Source: Myxococcaceae bacterium (GTDB lineage Bacteria > Myxococcota > Myxococcia > Myxococcales > Myxococcaceae). Taken from it: 49,752 bases of DNA. Every line of letters starts with the position of its first letter. Within the stretch, counting starts at the first letter, position 1. The notes under the pieces were generated by a model. That model was not told where the DNA came from. It saw nothing but the letters and a program-made list of their open reading frames with translations, and searched no databases. The stretch lies in assembly GCA_016926755.1 (NCBI GenBank), contig JAFGNZ010000268.1:1-49752 (forward strand), given 5' to 3'. The translations under genes were made by a program, and so were the position numbers. Shown here piece by piece: positions 33,513 through 41,722 of this stretch.

Positions 33513-35749
33513 AGGAGGATCCACCCGTAGCCCAGGTACAGCGAGATGCCGATGTGGACGGCGATCATCACCACCAGGAAGATGGCGAGCACGGCGTGGA
33601 ACACGCGCCAGCCGGACAGCAGCCGCTTGAGGCTCTTGTAGAAGCCCACCTGGGTGCGCAGGCGCAGCAGCCGGAAGAGATCCTCCCGGAACGCCCGGTA
33701 GTCCTCCCGCGAGGGGAACATCCGCCGCACCTGGGCGATGCGCAGGCGGGTGGAGATCGCGTCGAAGGGCATGCGCAGGAACAGCAGGAGCAGCCACATG
33801 CGGGGGGCGGGCGCGGTGGCGCGCTCCAGCAGCTGGCGCACGGCTTTCGGATCCGACACATGCTTCAGCGTCGGCTCCAGGCGGCTCTTGAGGCGCTCGA
33901 AGCGGCCGACGATGTCGGCGTACTCCTCCGCGCGCCCATCCCGGGTGGGCACCAGCCCGTAGACGAAGCGGCCGACGATGCCGGTGCACACCACCACCAG
34001 GAGCGAGCCCGCCGTCGCCGTGGCCAGGTGGTTGTTGGACTGGAAGGCCGCGTGGAAGGCGATCACCACCGGGCTCATGAAGCCGACGAACTGGTGGAAG
34101 ATGAGCCACCGGCGGATGGAGGAGATGCCCTTGAGCAGGCTCCAGCGCTTGCGCACGGCGTACAGGAAGTTGGAGAGCATGAACAGCGTGGCGATGATGC
34201 CCACGCCGTGCCCCCAGATCCCCGCGGGCCGCAGCATGTCGTGCAGCACGGAGGTGCGCCGCTCGTCCTTGGGCAGCAGGTAGTACTCCCAGCCCACCAC
34301 CGCGAGCGCCGCGATGATCAGCGCGCCGATCGTGAACAGGGTGAGCGCCAGGCGCCGCGACTTGCGATCCTCGGCGCTCTCCCTGGCGCTGCCGCGGCTG
34401 ACGCGGGGGCGGCCTGGCACGGGGGTGGCCTCCCCGAGCGCCGTGCCGTGGTAGCGCTTCAGCCCCACGCCCAGCTTCTTGAGGAACTCCAGCGGCAGCT
34501 CACCGCCGGCGCAGACGATCACGTAGTCGTTGGGCAGGACCAGCGGCTTGCCACCCAGCTCCAGCCGGACCTGATCGATCTGGATCTCCGCCACCTGGGA
34601 CTTCATCAGCAGCCGGATGCGGCGCTTCTCCGCCAGCGCGTGGATCTTCTGCCGGTTCGCGTCGCGGCACTTGCCGAACTCCTCGCCTCGGTAGGAGAGG
34701 GCGACCTCGGCGTCGGACTCCTCGGCCAGCTGGATGGCCGCCTCCAGCGCCGCGTCGCCGCCGCCCACCACGAGCACCCGGCAGCCCTCGTACTGCTCCG
34801 GATCGATGAGCCGGTAGCTCACCTTGGGCAGCTCCTCTCCCAGCGCGCCCAGCTTGCGCGGCGTGCCACGCCGCCCCGCGGCCAGCACCACCTTGCGCGC
34901 CTGCACGGGCCCCTGGGTGGTCTCCACCGTGAAGCGGCCGTCCTCACCCGCGATCCCGGTGACCTGGGTGCGCTCCTCGATCTGGATGTTGGCCTTGGAG
35001 ATGGCCTTCGTCCACATGCCGAGCAGCTCCTCCTTGGAGATCTGCCGCTTGCCGATCTTCCCGACGAGGGGCAGCTCCACGGCCTCCGTCATCACCAGCT
35101 TCTGCCGCGGGTAGTTGGCCACGGTGCCGCCCGCGGTGCCCTGCTCGAGGACGCGGAAGGTGAGGCCCGCGGCGCGGCACCCCAGCGCGGTGGCGAGCCC
35201 CGCGGGCCCCGAGCCCACGATGGCCACATCCACCACTCCGGGCTGCTGCCGGCGCTCCAGCACCTTCCCGAGCCGCTCGGCCACCTGGAGCCCCTGGACG
35301 GTGGCGTTGCGGATCAGGCCCATGCCGCCGAGCTCGCCCACCACGTGGACGCCGCGCCGGCTGGACTCGAAGAACTCGTCCACCTCCGGCAGATCCACGC
35401 CGCGCTCGCTGGTGCCGAACACGAGCCGGATGGCGCCCACGGGGCATTCCAGCGCGCAGCGCCCGTGGCCGATGCAGCGCGTGGGGTTGATGAGCTTCGC
35501 GGCCCCGTTGACGACGCCGAGGATGTCTCCCTCCGGGCACGCCTTGAGGCAGGAGAGGCTCCCGATGCAGAGATCGGGATCAATCACCGGGTGCAGCGAG
35601 GCGGGGATGTGTTGCCCGCGCTCCACCGCCAGGTTCCAGGCCGCTGTGTCCTGGGCCTGACGGCGGTGGCGCAGGAACAGCATCACGGCTCCGGCGGAGA
35701 TGAGGATCGAGGTGGTAGCGACGAGGCCGAGCGTGAAGGAGACGTCCAT
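33509..35749 (-). CDS. Membrane oxidoreductase: ferredoxin-like, FAD/NAD(P)-binding and cytochrome-b-like domains fused
   Basis: The 746-residue protein starts with a transmembrane anchor (residues ~6-26). Two ferredoxin-like motifs follow at residues 61-72 and 92-103. A pyridine-nucleotide-disulfide-type flavoprotein region comes next, with GSGPAG at 179-184 and a second dinucleotide motif VVGGGDAALEAA. From about residue 480 there are several membrane helices, with His pairs such as FHQFVGF...AFHAAF and VFHAVLAIFLVVMIAVH that fit heme-b ligands. It should take electrons from NAD(P)H or the quinone pool and pass them to the periplasmic cytochromes encoded next. Both Fe-S motifs lack the second Cys (Ser64 and His95). 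The order of events is inferred. Confidence 0.75.
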   Translation of the reverse strand: MDVSFTLGLVATTSILISAGAVMLFLRHRRQAQDTAAWNLAVERGQHIPASLHPVIDPDLCIGSLSCLKACPEGDILGVVNGAAKLINPTRCIGHGRCALECPVGAIRLVFGTSERGVDLPEVDEFFESSRRGVHVVGELGGMGLIRNATVQGLQVAERLGKVLERRQQPGVVDVAIVGSGPAGLATALGCRAAGLTFRVLEQGTAGGTVANYPRQKLVMTEAVELPLVGKIGKRQISKEELLGMWTKAISKANIQIEERTQVTGIAGEDGRFTVETTQGPVQARKVVLAAGRRGTPRKLGALGEELPKVSYRLIDPEQYEGCRVLVVGGGDAALEAAIQLAEESDAEVALSYRGEEFGKCRDANRQKIHALAEKRRIRLLMKSQVAEIQIDQVRLELGGKPLVLPNDYVIVCAGGELPLEFLKKLGVGLKRYHGTALGEATPVPGRPRVSRGSARESAEDRKSRRLALTLFTIGALIIAALAVVGWEYYLLPKDERRTSVLHDMLRPAGIWGHGVGIIATLFMLSNFLYAVRKRWSLLKGISSIRRWLIFHQFVGFMSPVVIAFHAAFQSNNHLATATAGSLLVVVCTGIVGRFVYGLVPTRDGRAEEYADIVGRFERLKSRLEPTLKHVSDPKAVRQLLERATAPAPRMWLLLLFLRMPFDAISTRLRIAQVRRMFPSREDYRAFREDLFRLLRLRTQVGFYKSLKRLLSGWRVFHAVLAIFLVVMIAVHIGISLYLGYGWILL

Positions 35750-35883
35750 GGTGCGCTGCGACGCGCAGTGTCAGTGCGTCGCGTCACGGGCATCCTAGGT
35801 TTTTCCGGGGAATTCTGCGAATTTACAAATGAGAAGGAGAATCAATTGCTTGAGGAGTCTCCTGGCGAGCAATCCGGGCCAGG
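35750..35883 (-). promoter_or_regulatory. AT-rich promoter region of the cytochrome operon
   Basis: Upstream of the oxidoreductase start the sequence becomes AT-rich (around 35800-35860: GGTTTTTCC, GAATTCTGCGAATTTACAAATGAG, CAATTGC on the plus strand). It contains no gene. It should carry the operon's promoter. I saw no clear regulator-binding palindrome beyond AATTC/GAATT-like short ones. Confidence 0.4.
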
Positions 35884-35906
35884 GGACCCGGCTGGCAGCC
35901 GGGTCC
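35884..35906. terminator. 10-bp perfect hairpin
   Basis: GGACCCGGCT pairs with AGCCGGGTCC around GGC. It lies about 90 bases beyond the TonB gene's stop, after the hairpin at 35942-35969, and could be a second terminator or an upstream element of the operon promoter. Confidence 0.4.
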
Positions 35907-35941
35907 GGCTCACCTGGCCGCGCTCAGGACGGAGAGGGCGG

Positions 35942-35969
35942 GGCTCAGGGCGGCATCCCGCCCTGAGCC
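35942..35969 (-). terminator. 12-bp perfect hairpin, terminator of the TonB receptor gene
   Basis: GGCTCAGGGCGG pairs perfectly with CCGCCCTGAGCC around CATC. It lies 26 bases after the minus-strand stop at 35996. A second copy of CCGCCCTGAGC follows at 35974-35985 and could pair alternatively. Confidence 0.7.
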
Positions 35970-35995
35970 TTCTCCCGCCCTGAGCGCGCGGGGGC

Positions 35996-38389
35996 TCAGA
36001 AGTTGAGCCCCTCGTACTTGTACGCGAGCTGGAGGTAGGCCATCAGACCACCTTCGGGGGAGCCGAGCTGGTCCACGCCGCGGTCATTGAAGACGTTGAG
36101 GACGTTGGCGCTCAGCGCGAAGCCACTGGAGAAGGTGTAGCCGGCCGAGACGTCCGCCACGAAGCGCGCCGGGACCTTGCCGTCCTGCAGGAACACGGCG
36201 CTGTCCCACCGGCCGGACCTGAACTCATAGGGCCCCTGATAGCGGCCGAAGATCCGGACGAACGAGTTCTGCACGAACAGGTTCTGCAGCGTGACGGAGG
36301 CCTTGAGCTTCAGATCCGGCACGTTCAGCAGGAGCGCCTTCTGGTTCGCGGCGGTGTTACTGAACTTGAGCAGCTTGATGTACGAGACACTGCCGTTGAG
36401 GGTGATCTCCGGCGAGAGCAGGTACTCCAGCCCGAGATCCGCTCCCGCCACCCGTGAGCGGCCGAAGTTGGTGTAGGTGGAGAGCATGCCCTCCAGCGGA
36501 GTCCCCGCCGCCACCGGCGTGCCATCCGGATAGAAGGCGAAGGTGCCCGCCGCGGGGTTGGCCTGAGAGCTCAGCGCGCTGATGAAGTTGCGGTACCACG
36601 AGTGGTAGCCGACGACATCCACCAGGAGCCTGTCCGCGAAGGTCGCCTTGTACCCCAGCTCGAACGAGTCCACGCTCTCGGGCACCAGCGGCGCGATCTC
36701 CGAGAGCACGTTCCCCGCCGCGTCCTTGATCGTGAAGCCGGTCCGGTTGCCGACCAGGACGTTGTTGATGAGCAGGTAGTTCTCGAGGATGGTGGGGCTC
36801 TTGAACGCGCGGTTGTAGCCGACCCGCAGGTGCTGGTTCTGGCCCACGTTGTAGACCACCGCGACCTTGGGGCTGAACTGCGCCGAGTAGTTGGAGTGGG
36901 TGTCGATCCGCGCGGCGGCCACCAGGCGCAGCTTGTCGCGCATCAGCGAGTAGTCGCCCTGCACGTAGCCACCGAGCTCGGTGGCGTTCAGCTCCTTGCC
37001 GTCCACGTCGGCCAGGTACGTGCCCTTGGAGCTCGGGTTGTACACGCGCAGCTGCAGGCCGGTGATGAGCTTCAGGCCCGCGAACTGGTTCTGGTACTGG
37101 ACCTCCGAGTCGATGAGCTGGCTCTGGTCGATGAACTTGATCTGATCCTTGATCGGGTCCAGCGAGGAGAGATCGCTCGGGACGCCGCCGTTCGTCTGCA
37201 CCACGCCCGCCAGCCGGTCCAGCTGGTAGGTGCCTCCCGCATTGCTATAGGTGCGGGACACCTGGGCGAACCAGTTCGGGTGGCTGGCGGACACCGTCTG
37301 CTGATGCACCTGCCAGCCGCGCAGGTGGTTGCGCCCGGAGTTGGTGAGCGTGACGCCGTCGGTGAGCGAGAAGCCGTAGCCGCCCTTGAAGTTCCAGTCC
37401 CCCAGCCGGTAGTACAGGAAGCCCTCGGCCTTGGCGGAGAGGACGTCGTAGTCCTCCAGCAGGTCGCCCTCGAAGACGAGCGGGTTGGCGCTGCTGCCGT
37501 AGTAGTGGGTCGGCTGATCCCGGTTCGGCGTGAAGTCCGTGCCGCGGACGAACTGGCCGGTCACCTTGTAGCCGAAGTCCTGGGCGGCGGTGCCCGCCAC
37601 GCGCGCGGAGACGTCGACGAGCTGCTGGGTGCCGCCGCGCAGCGCCACCGAGGCCCCCGACTCATCCCAGGGCGTCTTGGTGAGGACGTTGATCACGCCC
37701 GAGTGGGCGTTGGCGCCATAGAGCGCGGACGCCGGGCCGATCACCACCTCCACCGCCTTGACGTCGAGGTTGGGGGTCGGCAGCTGGGAGTTCAGCGGCA
37801 GGCCGCTGCCGGGCAGCTGCGCCAGCCGCCCATCCACCATGGTGAGCATGCGCGAGTTGAACTGGGTGTTGAAGCCACGCGTGGAGATCCGCTTCTCGTT
37901 GACGCCGGTGTCCGAGTAGTCGACGCCCTTCACCGACGAGAGGGCCGTCATGTACGAGGTGCCCCCGCTCATCTGGAGGGTCTTCGCCGAGACCGCCTCC
38001 ACCGTCACCGGGGACTCGAGCCGCTTCTCCCCGAACTTGGAGCCCGTCACCACGATCTCTTCACCGAACTGCTCGTCGAGCTGCAGGTCCGCTTCGAGCG
38101 AGACGACCTCGCCCGCCGCGACCTCCACGGGCTGGGTGAAGTCCTTGTAGCCTGGGAAGGAGATCTTCAGCTCATGCCTCGCGGGAGGCACGCCCCGGAG
38201 CTCGAACTGCCCCTCCGCATTGGTGGTGGCCGTCAGCTCCGTGCCCACCACGACCACCTGGGCCTCCGGGAGCAGCTCGTTGCCCAGAACGTAGACCGTA
38301 CCGCGGATCGTCCCGCTCTCCTGGGCCCCGGCCACAGTGGCAACCAGGCACAGCGAGACGAACAGCCCCCAACGTATCGTCACGTGCAT
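35996..38389 (-). CDS. TonB-dependent outer-membrane receptor with N-terminal carboxypeptidase-regulatory domain
   Basis: The 797-residue protein starts at MHVTIRWG with GAGGG upstream; an ORF start 22 codons earlier lies before the signal peptide. The signal peptide ends at VAGAQ. Residues ~25-105 form the carboxypeptidase-regulatory-like domain (GTVYVLGNELLPEAQVVVVG). The TonB-box-like EEIVVTGS and plug domain come next, to about residue 245 (RGFNTQFNSRMLTMVDGR, then GPASALYGANAHSGVINVLT). The rest is a 22-stranded-type barrel ending in aromatic Phe (AYKYEGLNF). It should import a large or scarce ligand (siderophore, vitamin or oligosaccharide) using TonB energy. The substrate is unknown. 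It is transcribed alone. Confidence 0.9.
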   Translation of the reverse strand: MHVTIRWGLFVSLCLVATVAGAQESGTIRGTVYVLGNELLPEAQVVVVGTELTATTNAEGQFELRGVPPARHELKISFPGYKDFTQPVEVAAGEVVSLEADLQLDEQFGEEIVVTGSKFGEKRLESPVTVEAVSAKTLQMSGGTSYMTALSSVKGVDYSDTGVNEKRISTRGFNTQFNSRMLTMVDGRLAQLPGSGLPLNSQLPTPNLDVKAVEVVIGPASALYGANAHSGVINVLTKTPWDESGASVALRGGTQQLVDVSARVAGTAAQDFGYKVTGQFVRGTDFTPNRDQPTHYYGSSANPLVFEGDLLEDYDVLSAKAEGFLYYRLGDWNFKGGYGFSLTDGVTLTNSGRNHLRGWQVHQQTVSASHPNWFAQVSRTYSNAGGTYQLDRLAGVVQTNGGVPSDLSSLDPIKDQIKFIDQSQLIDSEVQYQNQFAGLKLITGLQLRVYNPSSKGTYLADVDGKELNATELGGYVQGDYSLMRDKLRLVAAARIDTHSNYSAQFSPKVAVVYNVGQNQHLRVGYNRAFKSPTILENYLLINNVLVGNRTGFTIKDAAGNVLSEIAPLVPESVDSFELGYKATFADRLLVDVVGYHSWYRNFISALSSQANPAAGTFAFYPDGTPVAAGTPLEGMLSTYTNFGRSRVAGADLGLEYLLSPEITLNGSVSYIKLLKFSNTAANQKALLLNVPDLKLKASVTLQNLFVQNSFVRIFGRYQGPYEFRSGRWDSAVFLQDGKVPARFVADVSAGYTFSSGFALSANVLNVFNDRGVDQLGSPEGGLMAYLQLAYKYEGLNF

Positions 38390-38504
38390 GAGACGCCCTC
38401 GCGCTTCATCCAAGTTGAAAGATGATTCATATTTCGGGCGCTGCGTAGCATTCACGTTCCGTCGCTGTCATTGCGCGGTGAGTCAAGCCAACAGGAGGAG
38501 ACGC

Positions 38505-39350
38505 ATGGGGAACTTCGTCCAGGTCAACGGCATCCGGCTGCATTACCTGGAGCACGCCGGCGGGGAGCCGCTGGTGGTGCTGCTGCACGGGCTGACGGCC
38601 AACGCCCACAGCTTCGAGGGGCTGGTCCGGGCGGGGCTGAGCCCGCGCTTCCGGGTGATCTCGGTGGATCTGAGGGGACGAGGGCTCAGCGACAAGCCCC
38701 CGAGCGGCTACTCCATGGCGGAGCACGCGGCCGACATCCTGGGGCTGCTGGACACGCTGGGGGCGGCCGGGCCGGTGGTGCTGGGAGGGCACTCCTTCGG
38801 AGGCCTGCTCACCCTCTACATCGCCTCGCACTGGCCCGAGCGCGTCTCCCGCATGCTCGTCCTCGACGCGGCGGGCTCCATGCACCCTCAGGTGCGCGAG
38901 CTGCTCAAGCCGTCCCTGGCGCGGCTGGGCAGGGTGCTGCCCTCGGTGGAGGCCTCTCTGGCCGCGGCGAGACAGGCGCCGTACCTGGAGGGGCAGTGGG
39001 GCAGGGAGCTCGAGGACTACTTCCGCGCGGACGTGGCGGAGAACCCGGACGGCACGGCGCAGTCACGGGCGTCACCCCAGCCCATCGCCGAGGCGATGGA
39101 GGGGGCCCTGAGCGAGCCCTGGTACGAGCACCTGCCCCGCGCCCGGCAGCCCGCGCTCCTCCTCAACGCGCCCCGGGGCCTCGGCCCGCCGGACGCCCCC
39201 CCCGTCGTCCCGCGCGAGCTGGCGCTGGAGACGGCGAGGGCGCTGCCGGACTGTCGCTACCTCGAGGTGCCCGGCAACCACTACACCATGCTCTTCGGCG
39301 ATCATGCCGGCCACACGGTGAGGGCGATCACGGACTTCCTCTCCTCCTGA
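38505..39350 (+). CDS. Alpha/beta hydrolase
   Basis: The 281-residue protein starts at ATG 38505 after ACAGGAGGAG. The oxyanion-region VVLLHGLTANAHSF, the DLRGRGLSDKP loop and the nucleophile elbow GGHSFGG (Ser about residue 95) are typical of the family. A late GNHYTMLF supplies the catalytic His. Members include esterases, haloalkane dehalogenases and epoxide hydrolases, and the sequence does not separate these. There is no signal peptide. It is divergent from the TonB receptor and convergent with the CBS gene, 16 bases from its stop. Confidence 0.88.
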   Translation: MGNFVQVNGIRLHYLEHAGGEPLVVLLHGLTANAHSFEGLVRAGLSPRFRVISVDLRGRGLSDKPPSGYSMAEHAADILGLLDTLGAAGPVVLGGHSFGGLLTLYIASHWPERVSRMLVLDAAGSMHPQVRELLKPSLARLGRVLPSVEASLAAARQAPYLEGQWGRELEDYFRADVAENPDGTAQSRASPQPIAEAMEGALSEPWYEHLPRARQPALLLNAPRGLGPPDAPPVVPRELALETARALPDCRYLEVPGNHYTMLFGDHAGHTVRAITDFLSS

Positions 39351-39366
39351 CGACGGCCCTCCGGCG

Positions 39367-39792
39367 TCAGATCCTCGCTTCGCGCTCGCTGATCTGCCTG
39401 AGCGTCTCCAGGGCCCGCGCGGCGTCCCCCTGCTGGGCGATGTCCGAGAGGCTGATGATGCCGACCAGGCGACCGCCCTCGTCGAGGCACATGATGCGCG
39501 ACTTGTGCTTCTGGGCCATCAGCTGCTGCGCCTTCTGGATGTCATCCTGGGGCCGGCAGGCGACGACCTCCCGGGTCATGATGTCCTCCACGAAGGTGCT
39601 CCCGGCCTTCTTGGACGCGACGCCCCGGATGACGATGTCCCGATCCGTCAAGGTGCCGAGCGCCTTCTTGGACTGATCACAGACGGGCAGGAACCCGACG
39701 TTCTCATCCCGCATCCGGATGGCGGCATCCTCCACCGTATCCCGAGGAGACACGCACTCGACATCCCGCTTCATGATCTCTTCGCACCGCAT
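39367..39792 (-). CDS. CBS-pair protein
   Basis: The 141-residue protein consists of two CBS motifs (about residues 5-60 and 68-125). Each has the strand-helix pattern ending in D-R-D-I or S-x-S-D-I: TLTDRDIVIRG and IISLSDIA. Stand-alone CBS pairs bind adenine nucleotides or S-adenosylmethionine and act as energy or redox sensors by contacting partners. GGGAGGTC upstream supports the ATG start. It is transcribed towards the hydrolase gene. No partner is evident. Confidence 0.88.
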   Translation of the reverse strand: MRCEEIMKRDVECVSPRDTVEDAAIRMRDENVGFLPVCDQSKKALGTLTDRDIVIRGVASKKAGSTFVEDIMTREVVACRPQDDIQKAQQLMAQKHKSRIMCLDEGGRLVGIISLSDIAQQGDAARALETLRQISEREARI

Positions 39793-39916
39793 GATGACCT
39801 CCCGGTCTTGATAAGAGGAGGCCGGAACGTAGCTACCCGGTGACGGACGCCAACCTGTGCTCCAGGGCTGCCCCGTGGCGTCCCCAAGACAGTCTCCGCC
39901 TTGCGCCCACCCGCGC

Positions 39917-40933
39917 TCAGCCGGCGCGGACGACCAGCACCAAGGCGTCGTCGTGGTTCTTGGAGAAGCGGCCCATCAGATGGTGGGCCACCACCAGGGG
40001 GTGGCGCCGCAGGAGCACCGCGTCCTCCACGGTGGTGCGCGTGGAGAGGCCATCGGTGTGCATCACCAGCAGCTCCCCGGGCCGGAGCCAGGACTCGCCG
40101 CGAGCGGCCCGAGTCCATTGCCGAGGGATGCCCAGCGCGCCGGGAGAGCAGGACATGGCGTCCACCTGCCCGGGCCTGCACACCAACGTGGCGACGTTGC
40201 CAACGCACGCCTGGCTCAGCGCTCCGCTCCGGCGCTCCAGCCGCACGACGCTCAGGGCCGCGCCGCGCGTCCCCCTCAGCCCGGCATCACAGTGGGCCAT
40301 CATCTGCTCGGGCGCCAGGTGCGGCCGCTCGCGCATCAGCTCCATCGCCCGGTCCGCCGCCTCGCGCGCCTCGGGGCCGTGGCCCAGCCCGTCCACCACG
40401 CCCGCGACCAGCGCTTCCTCGCTCCATATCCACAGGGCGTGATCCCCGCTCAAGCGCTCGCCCGGGTATGGCCGGCCGAGCAGGCCCACCTCGGAGCGGT
40501 AGGGTGGGGGAGTGGCGTACTTGCGCGCGCGCACGCAGGTGCCCTCGCCCCAGCGCACGTCGAAGTCCACCTCGTCCGCCTGCCGCACCACGCTCGAGAG
40601 CCCCGCGCCCAGGGAGCCGGTGGTGCTCACCTGTCCGCTCAGCGCCGTCGTGGGATCGGCGATCCCCGGCCCCTTGTCGGCCGCGATCACCTCCACCCCC
40701 GGCACGCCTCTGCGCATCACCGGGAGCACCGCCACCGCGCCTCCGTGGGCGTGGGCCAGCTGGTTGCGGGCCAGCTCGCTCGCGACGATGGCCATCCGCT
40801 CCACCTCCGGCTCGGGCAGGCCCTGCGCGCGCCCCACGGCCCGCACGCGCTCCCGCGCCTCCGAGACGGAGCCTTCATCCAGGGTGAGGGCGGCGTCCAA
40901 CCCCTCCAGCCAGCGGCTCAGAAGCGTTTCCAT
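39917..40933 (-). CDS. ATPase-phosphatase fusion of the stressosome (RsbW-like HATPase plus SpoIIE-type PP2C)
   Basis: The 338-residue protein overlaps rsbT by 16 bases. Residues ~20-140 form a GHKL-type ATP-binding domain; the N-box reads VASELARNQLAH, followed by DKGPGI. Residues ~150-338 form a SpoIIE/RsbX-like PP2C phosphatase, with Asp in VVDGLGHG, HTDGL, and the last metal Asp pair in NHDDALV. In Bacillus RsbX dephosphorylates RsbR/RsbS to reset the stressosome. In this fusion the kinase-like and phosphatase-like domains are in one chain. No anti-sigma/sigma pair is adjacent, so the output is unclear. Confidence 0.85.
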   Translation of the reverse strand: METLLSRWLEGLDAALTLDEGSVSEARERVRAVGRAQGLPEPEVERMAIVASELARNQLAHAHGGAVAVLPVMRRGVPGVEVIAADKGPGIADPTTALSGQVSTTGSLGAGLSSVVRQADEVDFDVRWGEGTCVRARKYATPPPYRSEVGLLGRPYPGERLSGDHALWIWSEEALVAGVVDGLGHGPEAREAADRAMELMRERPHLAPEQMMAHCDAGLRGTRGAALSVVRLERRSGALSQACVGNVATLVCRPGQVDAMSCSPGALGIPRQWTRAARGESWLRPGELLVMHTDGLSTRTTVEDAVLLRRHPLVVAHHLMGRFSKNHDDALVLVVRAG

Positions 40934-41334
40934 TTGGTGATGCGGACGCTGGTCCCGCGTCCGACCTCGGACTGGAGCTGGAAGTCATCCACCAGGCGCT
41001 TGGTCCCGGACAGCCCCAGCCCCAGCGAGGAGGCGGTGCTGTTGCCTCCCGCCATGGCCCAGTCGATGTCCGGGATCCCGGGCCCCAGGTCCTTGAACTC
41101 CACGCGCACCCCCGGCCGCAGGCCATCCTCCAGCTCCTCGATGATGGCCATGCCGCTGCGGGCGTGCACCCAGATGTTGCGGCCCAGCTCGGTGACGGCG
41201 GTGGTGAGGGCCGCGGAGGCAAAGGAGTCGAACCCGCGCCGCTCGGCCAGGGCGCGCACGGCGCGGCGCACCAACACCACGTCATCCTCGCTGGCGATCT
41301 TCATCTCCTGGGTGGAGAGCACACGGGCTGCCAT
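40918..41334 (-). CDS. rsbT: Stressosome serine/threonine kinase RsbT-like
   Basis: The 138-residue protein is a single GHKL ATPase domain. The N-box is TTAVTELGRNIWVHA, followed by DLGPGIPD and the Gly loop SSLGLGLSGTKRLVDDF. This is the RsbT arrangement rather than the larger histidine kinases. It should phosphorylate RsbS/RsbR upon stress and then leave the stressosome to activate a downstream phosphatase. The start at 41334 has GAGGAG upstream. It lies 10 bases after rsbS and overlaps the fusion gene by 16 bases, so it is co-transcribed. Confidence 0.9.
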   Translation of the reverse strand: MAARVLSTQEMKIASEDDVVLVRRAVRALAERRGFDSFASAALTTAVTELGRNIWVHARSGMAIIEELEDGLRPGVRVEFKDLGPGIPDIDWAMAGGNSTASSLGLGLSGTKRLVDDFQLQSEVGRGTSVRITKWKRF

Positions 41335-41344
41335 GGCGCTCTCC

Positions 41345-41722
41345 TCAGGCCCTGCCCTGGGCGCCCTGGAGCTGGGCCAGCAGCGCCAGCCCTTCGTCCA
41401 CATTCAGCGCCGTGTGCACGCCCTGCATGGAGAAGCCCATGCGCACCAGCGTGGCGGCCACCTCCGGCCGCATCCCCACCAGCACCGTCTCCGTGCCCAT
41501 CAGCTTCGCCATGCGCCCGGTATCCGTGAGGATCCGCGCCACGAACGTGTCCACCATGTCCAGGCCGGTGATGTCGATGATCAGCCCCCGGCTCCGCGAC
41601 TTCTCGATGGCCTTGAGCACGTCCTCCTGGAAGGACTGGGCGGTCGTGTCTCGGAGCTCTATCTGGATGCTGGCCAGCAGCGTGGTGCCGATGCGCAGAA
41701 TGGGGATCTGTCCGGACTGCAT
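41345..41722 (-). CDS. rsbS: Stressosome STAS-domain scaffold RsbS-like
   Basis: The 125-residue protein is one STAS domain (IPILRIGTTLLASIQIEL, then GLIIDITGLDMVDTFVARIL). Position 59, the phosphorylated Ser of Bacillus RsbS, is Thr here (MVDTF), a conservative change that keeps a phosphoacceptor. RsbS forms the stressosome core with RsbR and holds RsbT. A longer reading frame to 42745 is an artefact running over rsbR. Its ATG shares one base with the rsbR stop (TGATG). Confidence 0.88.
   Translation of the reverse strand: MQSGQIPILRIGTTLLASIQIELRDTTAQSFQEDVLKAIEKSRSRGLIIDITGLDMVDTFVARILTDTGRMAKLMGTETVLVGMRPEVAATLVRMGFSMQGVHTALNVDEGLALLAQLQGAQGRA

Noticed and set aside
27232-35983. Several plus-strand frames of 600-850 codons opposite the cytochrome operon
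   Set aside because: They have no signal peptide or motif and are opposite genes with 42 heme motifs and overlapped start/stop codons.
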